Origin: Conchocele bisecta
Taxonomy: Eukaryota > Mollusca > Bivalvia > Lucinida > Thyasiridae
Assembly: GCA_029237695.1 (NCBI GenBank)
Contig: CM055280.1
Coordinates: 34,630,616-34,694,615 of the forward strand
Direction of reading: 5' to 3'
DNA length: 64,000 nucleotides
Shown: one piece after another, positions 41,795 to 51,681 of the stretch
Layout of the letters: every line of letters begins with the position of its first letter
Numbering within the stretch: position 1 is the first letter of the stretch
Program-made: the position numbers and the translations under genes
The notes under the pieces: generated by a model
Seen by the model: only the letters and a program-made list of their open reading frames with translations
Database searches by the model: none
Told to the model about the DNA's origin: nothing

Positions 41795-42124
41795 TGGAAC
41801 GAGCTAATTGGCTAGTGTTTATACAGTGTAGCAAATTAAAATCATAATGCAAATGCCCATTTTATGCAATATCTTTTTTATATAAACTGTAAATAATTTG
41901 ATAAGGCAATAATTTGATAATTTAATGACTTTTCACAGTTGTGAAATGATACTACTAATCTTTGAAAATGAAGGACCAAAGTTGCAAGTATGCAAATGAA
42001 AACTTGTTATAGAGAGACTATCCCAAGACTGTTCAAGATGAATTTCAGTGAATGGGCACAATCTAATGTAGATACGGAATATCCGTTTAGTCTGATCCAA
42101 AGACCAGTGGGACGGAATTTATTA
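41795..42124. other. No gene seen
   Basis: Unique-looking. A 61-residue plus frame and a 117-residue minus frame start here but run through the MITE and have no features. Confidence 0.4.
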
Positions 42125-42342
42125 TTAACCCATTTCATGCTGGGGATTCCCCATTTTGCTGATAGAAAACTCTGATTACTTTTCTCGTATCTCCCTAAAA
42201 ATATATGGTGTGGCCACCATTTGAACCGTTTTGATGAGTGGTCACAACATATACTTTCGATGAGAAATAAGAAAAATTGCCGATTTTTTTTAGAAATTGT
42301 AAAACCCAAATAATTATGGATATTCCGCATGGAATGGGTTAA
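42125..42342. mobile_element. PB-2 MITE, full length, TTAA both sides
   Basis: TTAA 42125 and 42339. Ends CCCATTTCATGCTGGGG and CCGCATGGAATGGG. Centre ACCATTTGAACCGTTTTGAT GAGTGGTCACAACATATAC. Confidence 0.85.
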
Positions 42343-42563
42343 CCCTTTGAATGCGGGCACCGAAAATAGTCGTCTGCTGATAATTCATATTTTGTCTTTT
42401 CTCTCAATAAAAACATGGTTTGGCAGTATTTTAGAAACATTTCCATTGGAAATGATAATGGAAATGATTCTAAAGTGCTGCCAAACCAAGTTTTTGATGA
42501 GTAAAATGGAAAAAAAAAATAATCAGCAGACGACACAAATTAATTCAGCATTGAACGGGTTAT
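42339..42563. mobile_element. PB-1 MITE sharing its left TTAA with PB-2
   Basis: TTAACCCTTTGAATGCGGGC starts at the same TTAA that closes the preceding PB-2. The right end GCATTGAACGGGTTATAA has an altered target site. The centre has a small duplication (GGAAATGATAATGGAAATGATTC). Confidence 0.85.
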
Positions 42564-43226
42564 AATATCTATATTTTTCATGCCTAAAGTGGCAGGATAA
42601 ACCTGAAATCTCCGTTACTGAAGTCTACCATTAGGCTATCAACCTACCCATCCAAGACAGTTCAAATGGTGGCCACAATATGGGATGAAATATACTTGTT
42701 TGGAGACATGTTCATGCATCAGGAAAATGGTCTCAGTATGCAACATAAGCAGAATTATTTCCGATAATGATCAAGCTCCGCTCACTGCCTCACTGATAAT
42801 GGCACCAACCATACCAAGAGGAATAACTCAGACTGGCTGAATGCAATGATCAACAGACAACACTTATTTCCCTTGCATGGAGGAGTACTGTATAGTCCGC
42901 AGACGGTAACTTGCTTCTTGTACGTTACAAACAAACAGGTCAGAACCAAAACACGAAATAGGTGAGACAGGTAAATATACCCGTGCAAGCATTCCTTTTC
43001 ATTAGTGAGTTTGAGATTTCTTCCCAAGTCTTATGTAGTCGAGGGGTTACAGGGGCCGATCTGGAAGGGGGGGGGGTTCCAGGGGTTGCAAACCCCCTCC
43101 CCCCATTCAGCCAGAGTTTATACATAGATCACAGTTTGCCACCAGTTGGAGCCGTAAGACATATAGGAAAGTGCATTTCTGGACATCTTCTGGAAATTCC
43201 GAAATCATAACTGAATATTTACAATA
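42564..43226. other. No gene; G-run/C-run repeat near 43050-43105
   Basis: GGGGCCGATCTGGAAGGGGG and CCCCCTCCCCCCATT resemble the G/C-run subterminal parts of the short element at 13590. The last 30 bp (ACTGAATATTTACAATAA) is the left flank of an X repeat. Confidence 0.45.
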
Positions 43227-43227
43227 A

Positions 43228-44831
43228 ACAAGAGGGCCATGATGGCCCTAATTCGCTCACCTGACTCCATGAACACCAGAGGAGAATGTGACATTGAGTT
43301 CATGTGTTTTAAAAAAAATTGTGCTATTTTTAGATGGCGGTCATCTTGGATTAAGCGACGACTCTCATTTTACAAAATTTGAAAATGCTTCACCCAAGGA
43401 TCTTAACTTCCTATGAAGTTTGGCCAGAATCGGCCATGTGGTTCCTGAGAAAAAGACGTTAAAAATCTTGAATAAATGGACCTTTTGGTGGCCATCATGG
43501 ATGACATAATCATCCGATTCCGACAAATATTGCACCAGAGCAATCGCTTCATCGATACCTTCAATTTGATATATGGCATGAGCATATTCGGTCAAAAATA
43601 AAATTTGACCCCAATTTGACCCCACGGGCCATGCCCATTTTTGACCCCGGGGTCACCATTTTAACAACTTTGAAAGAGCATTGTAAATCGATCATTCCTA
43701 CCAAGTTTAGTCGAAATCCGGCTAGCGGTTCATGAGAAGAAGATTTTTTAAGAATTTATGCTATTTTTAGACGGCGGCCATCTTGGATTAGCGATGACCT
43801 CCATTTTAACAAATCTGAAAAGGCTTCACCCATGGACCATAACTTTTAAGTTTGGATACCATGGGCCAAGTGGTTCATGTGAAGAAGAATTTTGAAATCT
43901 CTAATAAAAGAACGACCTATTGACCTTTCGGCGGCCATCTTGGATAACATAACAATCCGATTTCGAAAAAAAATACACCAGAGTGATCGCCTCATTGATA
44001 CCTTCAATTTGATATATGACATGACCATATTCAGTCAAAAATAAAATTTGACCCCAATTTGACCCCAATTTGACCCCACGGGCCATGCACATTTTTGACC
44101 CCGGGGTCACCATTTTAACAACTTTGAAAGAGCAATGTACATCGATCATTCCTACCAAGTTGCGTCGAAATCCGGCTAGCGGTTCATGAGAAGAAGATTT
44201 TTTAAGAATTTATGCTATTTTTAGACGGCGGCCATCTTGGATTAGCGATGACCTACATTTTAACAAATCTGAAAAGGCTTCACCCATGGACCATAACTTT
44301 TAAGTTTGGCTACCATGGGCCAAGTGGTTCATGTGAAGAAGAATTTTGAAATCTCTAATAAAAGAACGACCTATTGACCTTTCGGCGGCCATCTTGGATA
44401 ACATAACAATCCGATTTCGAAAAAAAATACACCAGAGTGATCGCCTCATTGATACCTTCAATTTGATATATGACATGATCATATTCAGTCAAAAATGTGC
44501 AATGTACATCGATCATTCCTACCAAGTTGCGTCGAAATCCGGCTAGCGGTTCTTGAAAAGAAGATTTTTTAAGAATTTGTGCTATTTTTAGACGGCAGCC
44601 ATCTTGGATTACGCAATGACGTCATTTTAACAATTTTGTAATCCCCCTACCTAAGGACCATGACCATGAAGTTTGGTGACTATAGACCCAATGGTTACCG
44701 AGGAGAAGACGTTTGAAAATGTTCACGGACGACGGACGACGACGGACGACAACGGACGACGACGACGGACGAAGGACACATTGCGGTAACAATAGCTCAC
44801 ATGAGCTTCGCTCAGGTGAGCTAAAAAAACA
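43228..44831 (+). mobile_element. Pearl-like element with three long core units, inserted in X
   Basis: It starts AACAAGAGGGCCATGATGGC (hairpin AGGGCCATGATGGCCCT) and TTCGCTCACCTG. Core units begin GCTATTTTTAGACGGCGGCC at 43323, 43760, 44214 and 44581, with spacings of 437, 454 and 367. The third unit lacks about 90 bp of TTTGACCCCAA sequence. A GACGACGGACGACGACGGAC tract follows (44729-44775), then the hairpin TAGCTCAC..GTGAGCTA at 44793-44823. X sequence lies on both sides. Confidence 0.8.
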
Positions 44832-45039
44832 ATATATTAAGCCCTGAAATCAGAATAATCCATTTTGGCTATGATAATGTAATAAATTCAGTATCATAAT
44901 TCTAGATACTTTTAATCATCAAATATATGCAGTGGTTAGTTCTATATGAAATAATGCATTTTGGGAAAAATAATGATAACTCCCTCAAAGTATACTTTGC
45001 TAGATAAGTATACTATGCAATTTTGGTGAAATCGGCTAC
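44832..45039. mobile_element. X right flank joined to a T-family right half
   Basis: TATATTAAGCCCTGAAATCAG plus AATAATCC (X) abuts ATTTTGGCTATGATAATGTAA, the right half of T, which runs to GGTGAAATCGGCTAC. The left half of T and the rest of X are missing at this junction. Confidence 0.75.
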
Positions 45040-45360
45040 AGGTCAATGGCTCAAATCAAGTGTAAGCCCAGTTGAACTTTGCTTGTGTGTATGTCTGTGA
45101 AATACTGAAATGAAATTTTGTTACCTCTAACAATGCGATTCATGTAAGAGTGCCATGTAAATAACTTTGACATTTCAGAGCAGAATCATATTTTTCAGAT
45201 TTTGAAACGTTTCATACGATATGCAAGAAAAATAGTCCGGACTGTGACAGGAGATTCCAGTCTTATGTTGTGATATCGTCTCATGCTTGGCGCAGCCTCG
45301 CAGATGACATTATCTGTGCACTTGACTGGGATTCCTCCGCTCAATGCCAACCCTGATAAA
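45040..45360. other. No gene seen
   Basis: Unique-looking DNA. Frames are short. Confidence 0.4.
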
Positions 45361-45454
45361 AAGATCTTATTTCTAAAGTGCTGCCAAACCAAATTTTTGA
45401 TGCGAAAAATAAAAAATATTCAGCAGACAACACAAATTAATTCAGCATTGTTAA
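45361..45454. mobile_element. PB-1 right half
   Basis: TTCTAAAGTGCTGCCAAACC, CAGCAGACAACACAAATTAA and TTCAGCATTGTTAA (TTAA 45451-45454). The left half is absent. Confidence 0.75.
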
Positions 45455-45630
45455 TCACAACTGTATTCCAACCCACAGCCAACAATATCGCATTTACCAA
45501 TCATATTCATCGGCAGATTTGATGCGATTGTGATGAATCAGGCGGAATATGAATATTCAGCACTTTCAGCTGATGCATCAGGCCTACTGACCTGGATTCC
45601 AGTTAATATGCATATGTGTCGCCAGGACAA
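45455..45630. other. No gene seen
   Basis: Short unique stretch. Confidence 0.35.
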
Positions 45631-45777
45631 ACAAGAAAATGTGGCCTATCGTCACAAATACCCACCGGTGGCAGATGGGAGGAACTCTGGCAAACTTCTT
45701 AACGACCCACGGACACACACACGGACGCACATATCCAACATTATATGCCACCAAGCTTTACCGAGACCGGGGGCATA
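45631..45777 (+). mobile_element. Minimal pearl-like element, about 145 bp
   Basis: ACAAGAAAATGTGGCCTATC with ACAAATACCCACC, GAGGAACTCTGGCAAACTTC, TTAACGACCC, a CGGACACACACACGGACGC tract and the hairpin TATGCC..GGCATA (45743-45777). It is the shortest copy with all conserved parts and no tandem core. Confidence 0.75.
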
Positions 45778-46000
45778 AAAATGGATTAATGTTTTGCGGT
45801 CAGTGTAGCCCCAGATCAAACTCTGCAACTGAGTCATATCTGGCTATATGTGTCTGTGATTGGACAAATGGGGCTTATGTGTTTTGCGACCAGTGTAGAT
45901 CCAGACCAGCCTGTGCATCCGCAGTCTGATCAGGATCTGCACTGTTTGCCATTTCATCAATGAAACACCCGTCGTGCTTCTAACAATTAAGCAATACAGT
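45778..46000. mobile_element. U-family MITE
   Basis: GTGTAGCCCCAGATC piece, then TGTGTCTGTGATTGGACAAA, GATCCAGACCAGCCTGTGC, ATCCGCAGTCTGATCAGG and CACTGTTTGCCATTTCATC. The right end is missing. Confidence 0.7.
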
Positions 46001-46265
46001 GAAAATACGCGTTGATTTTGTAATTGAGTAGTGAAAATGCTGTCATAAAGTTCAACATTCACTTAGTTGAGCTGCAAAACGCAAACAGTGTTTGCAATTT
46101 GCAGCTCAAATAAGTGAATGTTTAAATTTGTTATATTTCTTTTATCATTTGTTCCCTATTTAGTAATGAACAAAATCAATAATCCATTTGTAAAAGTAAA
46201 ATACGCAATGATTTTGAAATCAGGGTGTATAGTACGCTTTAGACACAAAGCTTATCTGGAGCACT
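46001..46265. mobile_element. Foldback repeat, hairpin at 46050-46123
   Basis: AACATTCACTTAGTTGAGCTGC pairs with GCAGCTCAAATAAGTGAATGTT around a GCAAACAGTGTTTGC centre. Flanks (AAAATACGC, AAAGCTTATCTGGAGC) recur at 63545-63790. Confidence 0.7.
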
Positions 46266-46454
46266 GTTAATCTAATGATGATGGATGCACAAAATGGTGA
46301 TAAAATATCTCCTGATAAATTGCAGAGGTCAGTAGAAGAAGGGGGCTAAGTCCTATGTCTTGTCTACTGACTCCATTCAATTGTGGGACCCGATAGCAAT
46401 ACATCAAATCAACAACAGTCTCTGTAGAGACAGTGAAGGCAGCAACACAGGATA
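46266..46454. other. No gene seen
   Basis: Short unique stretch. Confidence 0.35.
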
Positions 46455-46838
46455 AAACTAGAAAATGTGGCCTATCAACGCACTTGGTGCCCCTATTTGA
46501 AATGTTACAAAAACTTTTAAATAAATAAACAGACAGACGGACGTACAATCAGTAGCGAGGGTAATTGTATGACTGTGGAATGATGTATAGTTACTTAGTG
46601 ATGCATGTGTGTGATATGAAGATGTTAGCTGAAGGCAAACAGAAATTATAGGTGATTTGAGAAACTTACAAAAACTTTCAAATAATTATACAGACAGACG
46701 GACGTACGTATGATCAGTAGCAAGGGTAATTGTATGAATGTGGAATGATGTGTAGTTGTTACTTAGTAATGCATGTGTGTGATATTAAGATATTAGCTGA
46801 AGGCAAACAGAAATTATAGGTGATTTGACTTACAACAA
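46455..46838 (+). repeat. Pearl-like element with two 165-bp core units
   Basis: The start ACTAGAAAATGTGGCCTATC is followed by core units containing ACAGACAGACGGACGTAC with ATCAGTAGC at 46550 and 46715. Each continues GGGTAATTGTATGA, TGCATGTGTGTGATAT and GGCAAACAGAAATTATAGG. Here the GACG tract lies inside the core unit and is not terminal. Confidence 0.75.
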
Positions 46839-47575
46839 GAAATGTGGCATGTCAGCACATGAATGCCCATCCTCCCCAGATTGGAGAAACTGTGGCAAAG
46901 TTAATTACGGTAACCAAAGTGATAAGTATTCACAAGCACATTTATGAAGGTCAAAAGGTAAAGGTCATATTATGGACAGTGTGGATGTGTGGCATTTGTC
47001 CACAAGTATGATGTATTGAAATAATTAAGTAATCCATCAAGGAATATAGAAGTTATGACTAAAATGAGAAACTCTGGCGAACTTCTTAATGTGTGAAAAA
47101 GTTCAAAGATTTGAAGGGTCAAGGTCATATTAACGGAATCATGGATGTGTGGCATTTGTCCTCAAGTATGATGTATTGAATTATTAAGGTAATCCACCAA
47201 AGGATATAGAAGTTATGACAGAATTGAGAAACTCCGGCAAACTGCTTAATGTCAATTAATAGTTTAAAGTTGTGATAGTCAAAAAGTCAAGGTCATATTA
47301 AGGGTAGCATGGATGCGTGGCATTTGTTCACAAGTATGATGTATTGAAATATTGAAGTAATCTATCTAGGGATATAGAAGTTATGACAGAATTGAAACTC
47401 CGGCAAACTCCTTAACGTGTGAAAAAGTTCAAAGTTGTGAAGATCAAAAGGTCAAGGTCATATTAATGACAGCATGGATGTGTGGCATTTGTCCACATGT
47501 ATGCTGTGTTGCAGGTGGTCGGGCAACCGGGAGGGTGGATTTGGACGGACGGACGGACGCGGCGCGGCCCTAATA
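46839..47575 (+). mobile_element. Pearl-like element (type D), four core units
   Basis: 5' ACAAGAAATGTGGCATGTCA with CAGATTGGAGAAACTGTGGC. AAGGTCATATTA stands at 46961, 47121, 47289 and 47454 (spacings 160, 168, 165), each with GTGTGGCATTTGTCC and AAGTATGATGTATTGAA. It ends in a GGACGGACGGACGGACGCGG tract at 47553. The inverted copy is at 39840. Confidence 0.85.
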
Positions 47576-48045
47576 GTTCAACTTACTGTATAATCTTTGT
47601 AGGATGTGTAGACTGTACAATACCTGACCAGAGGCCAATGAGATGTGGAGTTATTGTTGTTAGCAAGATATTTGGTCTGTTTTACACATCAAAATTTATT
47701 ATTTTGAGATTGATGGGAGAAATGCTCAGATATCTCGTCTTTTGTATAGTTTGCTGGCATAATATTTATAGGCACACCATTGTTATATCTGTCAATGATG
47801 TATTGCACCATATTTTATTTTATTTACTGTCATAATATTTGCTGTATGTGTCAAACGCACGAAGTGGTGAAATTGTAGGAAGGCTTGTACATACAAAGAT
47901 GGCGGAGATGGCAACCCAATGTACCATAATTATAGTATACAGTAACAAGACAATATTCACAGATATTACATTCATTTATTACATCACTCTTACGAAGCAA
48001 ATATCATTGAAGCCAAGTGTATCTATATATGACCTAATACCTTAA
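47576..48045. other. No gene seen
   Basis: Unique-looking. A 117-residue plus frame (47482-47835) crosses the repeat end and has hydrophobic runs but no recognisable family. Confidence 0.4.
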
Positions 48046-48047
48046 TG

Positions 48048-48215
48048 ACGTCAGTGAGCTATAGAATGAAAATATGGATGATGACAAATTAGCATAGAAG
48101 TTTCAAGTCAATCCATCTTATGGTAACAGATAGTAGAGAGCTGAAAATATTAACGCAAATCTCGGACAGACAGATGGACAAAGAGACAGACAGTATGGCA
48201 ACTATAAACAATTGT
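48048..48215. repeat. Single type B core unit with GACA tract
   Basis: GAGCTATAGAATGAAAATATGG, AAGTTTCAAGTCAATCC and a GGACAGACAGATGGACAAAG tract. Confidence 0.7.
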
Positions 48216-48363
48216 CAGAAGCAGGATGGTTCATTCACGGACTGAATGGACAAAACAATACTGACCCCAATGCTGAAGATCTGTGCAGGTTACAAAACTT
48301 GAGGCATATAAAGAAATTAGCAGTCAATTTCTCGAGCTACATCCATTATTGCTGAGATGCCAG

Positions 48364-48985
48364 GGGTCTGTTCCACTAAATTTCGTACGACTAAAATGTT
48401 CGTAAGTGCAAATTTAGGATAGTCTGGAAATTTCAATTTACATTTATTGAGCATAGGCTGCATATGTAGCTTATGTTAAATAAATGTAAATTCAATAATT
48501 GTTAACAGGAAAACATTGTTAACCCTTGCTCCGCTATCTTAATTTTTTGTCGTCTGCTGTTTATTTTCTATTTTCCATTTGTTTCATCAAAAACATGCTT
48601 GACAGCACATTAGAATCATATCCATTGGAAATGCTTCTGAAGTCCTGTCATGTTGTACCGGTTGTAAATTATTCTAAAGTGCTAAATATCCAACATTGGC
48701 TGTTCCATACTAATTATTGGTCTATTCCATTAACCCTTATACATACCGCTACACACAACAATTGTCGTCTGCTGTTGCTTTTATATCTTGCCTTATTTCT
48801 CAATAAAAACATGGTTTGACAGCACTTCAGAATCATTTCCAGTGGAAATGATTCTGAAGTGCTGTCAAAGCATGTTATAAATTATTCTAAAGTGCTGTCA
48901 CAGCATGTTTTTGATAATAAAAATGGAAAATAGAAAATAAACATCAGAAGACAAGAAAATCAAGATAGCGGTGTTAGTTTTAATA
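48364..48985. mobile_element. R MITE interrupted by complex PB-1 sequence
   Basis: R starts GGTCTGTTCCACTAAATTTC (48366) and is cut at its internal TTGTTAA (TTAA 48522-48525), where PB-1 begins CCCTTGCTCCGCTATCTTAA. A second, inverted PB-1 starts TTAACCCTTATACATACCGC at about 48731 and shows the centre again. Both run into a degraded end GATAGCGGTGTTAG near 48975. The right half of R is not found. Confidence 0.75.
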
Positions 48986-49225
48986 TTAATCAGATGAACT
49001 GCAGAGCATCCTGGATTTTGTTTTATGCAAATAAATCTGTACATGTCAAACATTGTGTATTTTTATTGGAGGGAACTCCTTACGGGATTTGCTGAATTAT
49101 TCTAATGTAGTGCTTTGACAAATTGGATCAATGTGTGATTGAATCATGCATTCTAGCCGCCCATTATGTTAAAGGTGCATGCCCGCTCAGTAGGCACAAA
49201 ATGTTCTTTATATCGGAGACATCAT
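48986..49225. repeat. Dispersed repeat with an S end, inverted twin at 57340
   Basis: AACTGCAGAGCATCCTGGAT, TTATTGGAGGGAACTCCTTA, GAATCATGCATTCTAGCCGC, CCATTATGTTAAAGGTGCAT and GCCCGCTCAGTAGGCACAAA match the reverse complement of 57342-57570 almost throughout. The last part equals the S terminus with its TTAA. Confidence 0.8.
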
Positions 49226-49257
49226 CTGAGACCTATTATGGCACATTCATTCACCAT

Positions 49258-49324
49258 TAGAAATAAGGCAGGATATAAAGCAACAACAGACGACAATTGT
49301 TGTGAGTAACGGTCTAAGGGTTAA
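49258..49324. mobile_element. PB-1 right-end fragment
   Basis: AAATAAGGCAGGATATAAAG, GACGACAATTGTTG and AACGGTCTAAGGGTTAA (TTAA 49321). Confidence 0.75.
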
Positions 49325-49537
49325 TGCAGAGATGCCAGAATTGTAAACTGTTAAATTCAACAGGTGCAACAATACAGTAAAAACAGTTTCTTTCAAGCAC
49401 ATTTATTTCCTGTATGTTGGTCTGACAAATAGCACCTCGAATTTGCAACAGTTGTTAGTTAACTCCTGAATGTCTTGCAAAGTCACATTATCAAATTAAA
49501 ATCTACTTTTTGATCTGATGGCATTAGGATACACTTC
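49325..49537. other. No gene seen
   Basis: Short unique stretch. Confidence 0.35.
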
Positions 49538-49542
49538 AGTGA

Positions 49543-49714
49543 CAGGCCCGTAGCCAGACCTGTTTGAAGGGGGGCTCGTTTCAAATGCCCAAGGGGCCTG
49601 AGGTATCTAGGGGGTCTAAAAAGTGGACCTCGAGGCTAAAAAAGTGGACCTCAAGGCTGGGCGGGGGGGTCGTCCGACCGCTCCGACCCCCCCCCCCCCC
49701 CGGCTACGGGCCTG
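49543..49714. mobile_element. Short TIR element, 172 bp, 5-bp target duplication
   Basis: CAGGCCCGTAGCCAG and GGCTACGGGCCTG are inverted ends. AGTGA repeats on both sides (49538-49542, 49715-49719). The inside has AAAGTGGACCTC twice and long G and C runs. The end type and 5-bp duplication resemble 13590-13809, but the TIR sequence differs. Confidence 0.8.
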
Positions 49715-49825
49715 AGTGACTGACTGGTGAACAGCATAAGTCCTGATCCAGAGATGCATACAGATCTGGGGCTACGATGATCTCAAGCCTGCTAAGACCC
49801 CAAATGTCAGATAAACAGGATTATT

Positions 49826-50032
49826 ATAACCCAACGGGAGACGAAAATTGTCGTTTGCTGTTTTTCATTTTTGCTTTAATTCTTAACAAAAAACCTCTTG
49901 ACAGCACACGAGAAAATCGTCTCCAGTGAAGACGATTCTCATGCGCTGCCAACACAGGTTTTTATCAAGAAATATTGAAAATAAAACATTTCCAGCAGAC
50001 GACAAAATTTAATTCAGCGTAGTAAGGGTTAA
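49826..50032. mobile_element. PB-1 MITE, diverged
   Basis: TATAACCCAACGGGAG left, GCGTAGTAAGGGTTAA right (TTAA 50029). The centre reads GAAAATCGTCTCCAGTGAAG ACGATTC, keeping the palindrome but with a different sequence from the other copies. Confidence 0.75.
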
Positions 50033-50043
50033 CTAGCCAAATG

Positions 50044-50392
50044 GTGAACAGAGGAATGTTGAGTACCGGCAAGGTTTCAAGTTGGAAATGTCCTAAGGAC
50101 TTGGAAACTGCCGGATGCCTATTTGCATATGTGTAGCATTTTTCGTAATTGACCTAATTAGCATTTTAATTAGGTCAAATTACAAAATCAGGATTAGCTT
50201 CCTTAATCAGTTACATAGAGACATCGTTTTGGTCTCTATACCCATGTTTTCGATACCAAGGAATCTATTAGGTCAATTACCAAAAATGCTACACATATGC
50301 AAATAGGCATCGAGCAGTTTCTGAGTAGTTTGTACCTATATATTACATTTCTAACTTAAACCCTTTGCGGTACTCAACATTTATAGGTTCAC
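50044..50392. mobile_element. Foldback MITE, about 350 bp
   Basis: GTGAACAGAGGAATGTTGAG TACCGGCAAGG pairs with CCTTTGCGGTACTCAACATTTATAGGTTCAC-type right arm. Inner arms GATGCCTATTTGCATATGTG TAGCATTTTT and AATTGACCTAAT are mirrored precisely. Confidence 0.8.
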
Positions 50393-50492
50393 TATTAAAC
50401 AATAAGGCTGCAGTGGGGATGCAGATGGGGACTTCTCCAAAAACATCAAAGGTCAAGGTAAGGCCCCTGAAACTAGAACCGCCACAGAACAA

Positions 50493-50521
50493 GACAGCTA
50501 GCTTAAAGCTTTAGCTAGCTG
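50493..50521. repeat. Short palindrome
   Basis: ACAGCTAGCTTAAAGC and TTTAGCTAGCTGT pair over 10-13 bp. Confidence 0.7.
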
Positions 50522-50538
50522 TTCAGTGGAGATATCAA

Positions 50539-50720
50539 AGGGGTCGTTTCACTAAACTTTGTATGACTAAAATGTTTGTAAGTGCAACATTATTGGATTT
50601 ACATTTATTGAGCATAGGCTATACTCAATAAAAGTAAATCCATAAATTGAAACTTTCAGACGATCCTAAATGTTCACTTACGAACACTTTAGTCGTACGA
50701 AGTTTAGAGAAACGGTTCCC
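50539..50720. mobile_element. R-family MITE with deleted centre
   Basis: GGGGTCGTTTCACTAAACTT to CGAAGTTTAGAGAAACGGTTCC. The centre is reduced to TTGAGCATAGGCTATACTCAA, losing the TGCATATGCA part. Confidence 0.8.
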
Positions 50721-50815
50721 AGCCAGGACTCTAAGAAGATGAGAAGGCTACATGTAAACTCTGATCAAACCATGTGGATCTACACTATTGGCAAATATTG
50801 ACATTATGGTGTGGG

Positions 50816-51058
50816 TTAACCCTTTCAACACAACAGACCTCTATAGAGACAATGTTTGCAAACAGTGCAGATCCAGATGAGCCGGCTCGTAACGAGCCGT
50901 CTCATCAGGATCTCCACTGTTTGTTAATAGTTATCAAATTTGAAAAAATTACCCTTTCTGAAGAATGGAATAGCCTGAAAATTTGAATGGACCAATAAAA
51001 TAGCATGAAACAGTGGCATGGAACAGACCATTAAGTTACTTGGTGTTGAAAGGGTTAA
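50816..51058. mobile_element. PB-3 MITE, full length, TTAA both sides
   Basis: TTAA 50816 and 51055. Ends CCCTTTCAACACAACAG and TTGGTGTTGAAAGGG. Core GATGAGCCGGCTCGTAACGA GCCGTCTCATC. This is the reference copy used for PB-3. Confidence 0.9.
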
Positions 51059-51084
51059 AGAGACAGAGATATGTATATAGTATT

Positions 51085-51282
51085 TAGGCCTTAGAATGAA
51101 GAAAACAAAAAACGTTGTCTGCTGTTTCATATTTATCTCCTTTCTCAATAAAAACAAAACGTTGTCTGCTGTTTCATATTTATCTTCTTTCTCAATAAAA
51201 ACAAGGTTTGACAGCAGTTTAGAATCATTTCCATGGAAAATTATTCCATATCACTTTCAAACCATGTTTTTATTGAGACCAA
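51085..51282. mobile_element. PB-1 left part, split by the 2.7-kb element
   Basis: GTTGTCTGCTGTTTCATATTT and CTTTCTCAATAAAAACA occur twice (a 55-bp tandem duplication), then TTGACAGCAGTTTAGAATC and AAACCATGTTTTTATTGAGA. The expected continuation (AATAGAAAATAAACAGAAGACA) reappears at 54070-54100 beyond the array. Confidence 0.7.
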
Positions 51283-51648
51283 GAAATTTAACATGCTCTC
51301 GGTGGAAGATTGGAGAAAGTACGACCAACCTATTAACCGAACCCACGGACAGACACACAGACACACAGACACACAGACACACACGGACAGACACACAGAC
51401 ACACATACACGGACGGACACACGGACACACGGACACACACGGGCACACGGGCACACGGACACATGATCACACGGACACAAGGACACACAAACAGACACAC
51501 ATACAGACACACGGACATACACACGGACATACACACAAACTCACATGGACACACACACACACACACACACGGACACACACACGGACACACACACGGACAC
51601 ACACGGACACACACAGACACACGTACACACATACACATACACACAGTC

Positions 51649-51681
<33 letters not shown>

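Noticed and set aside
47482..47835. A membrane protein gene of 117 residues
   Set aside because: The frame starts in the pearl-like core and GGAC tract. The hydrophobic part is AT-rich unique DNA with no family resemblance.
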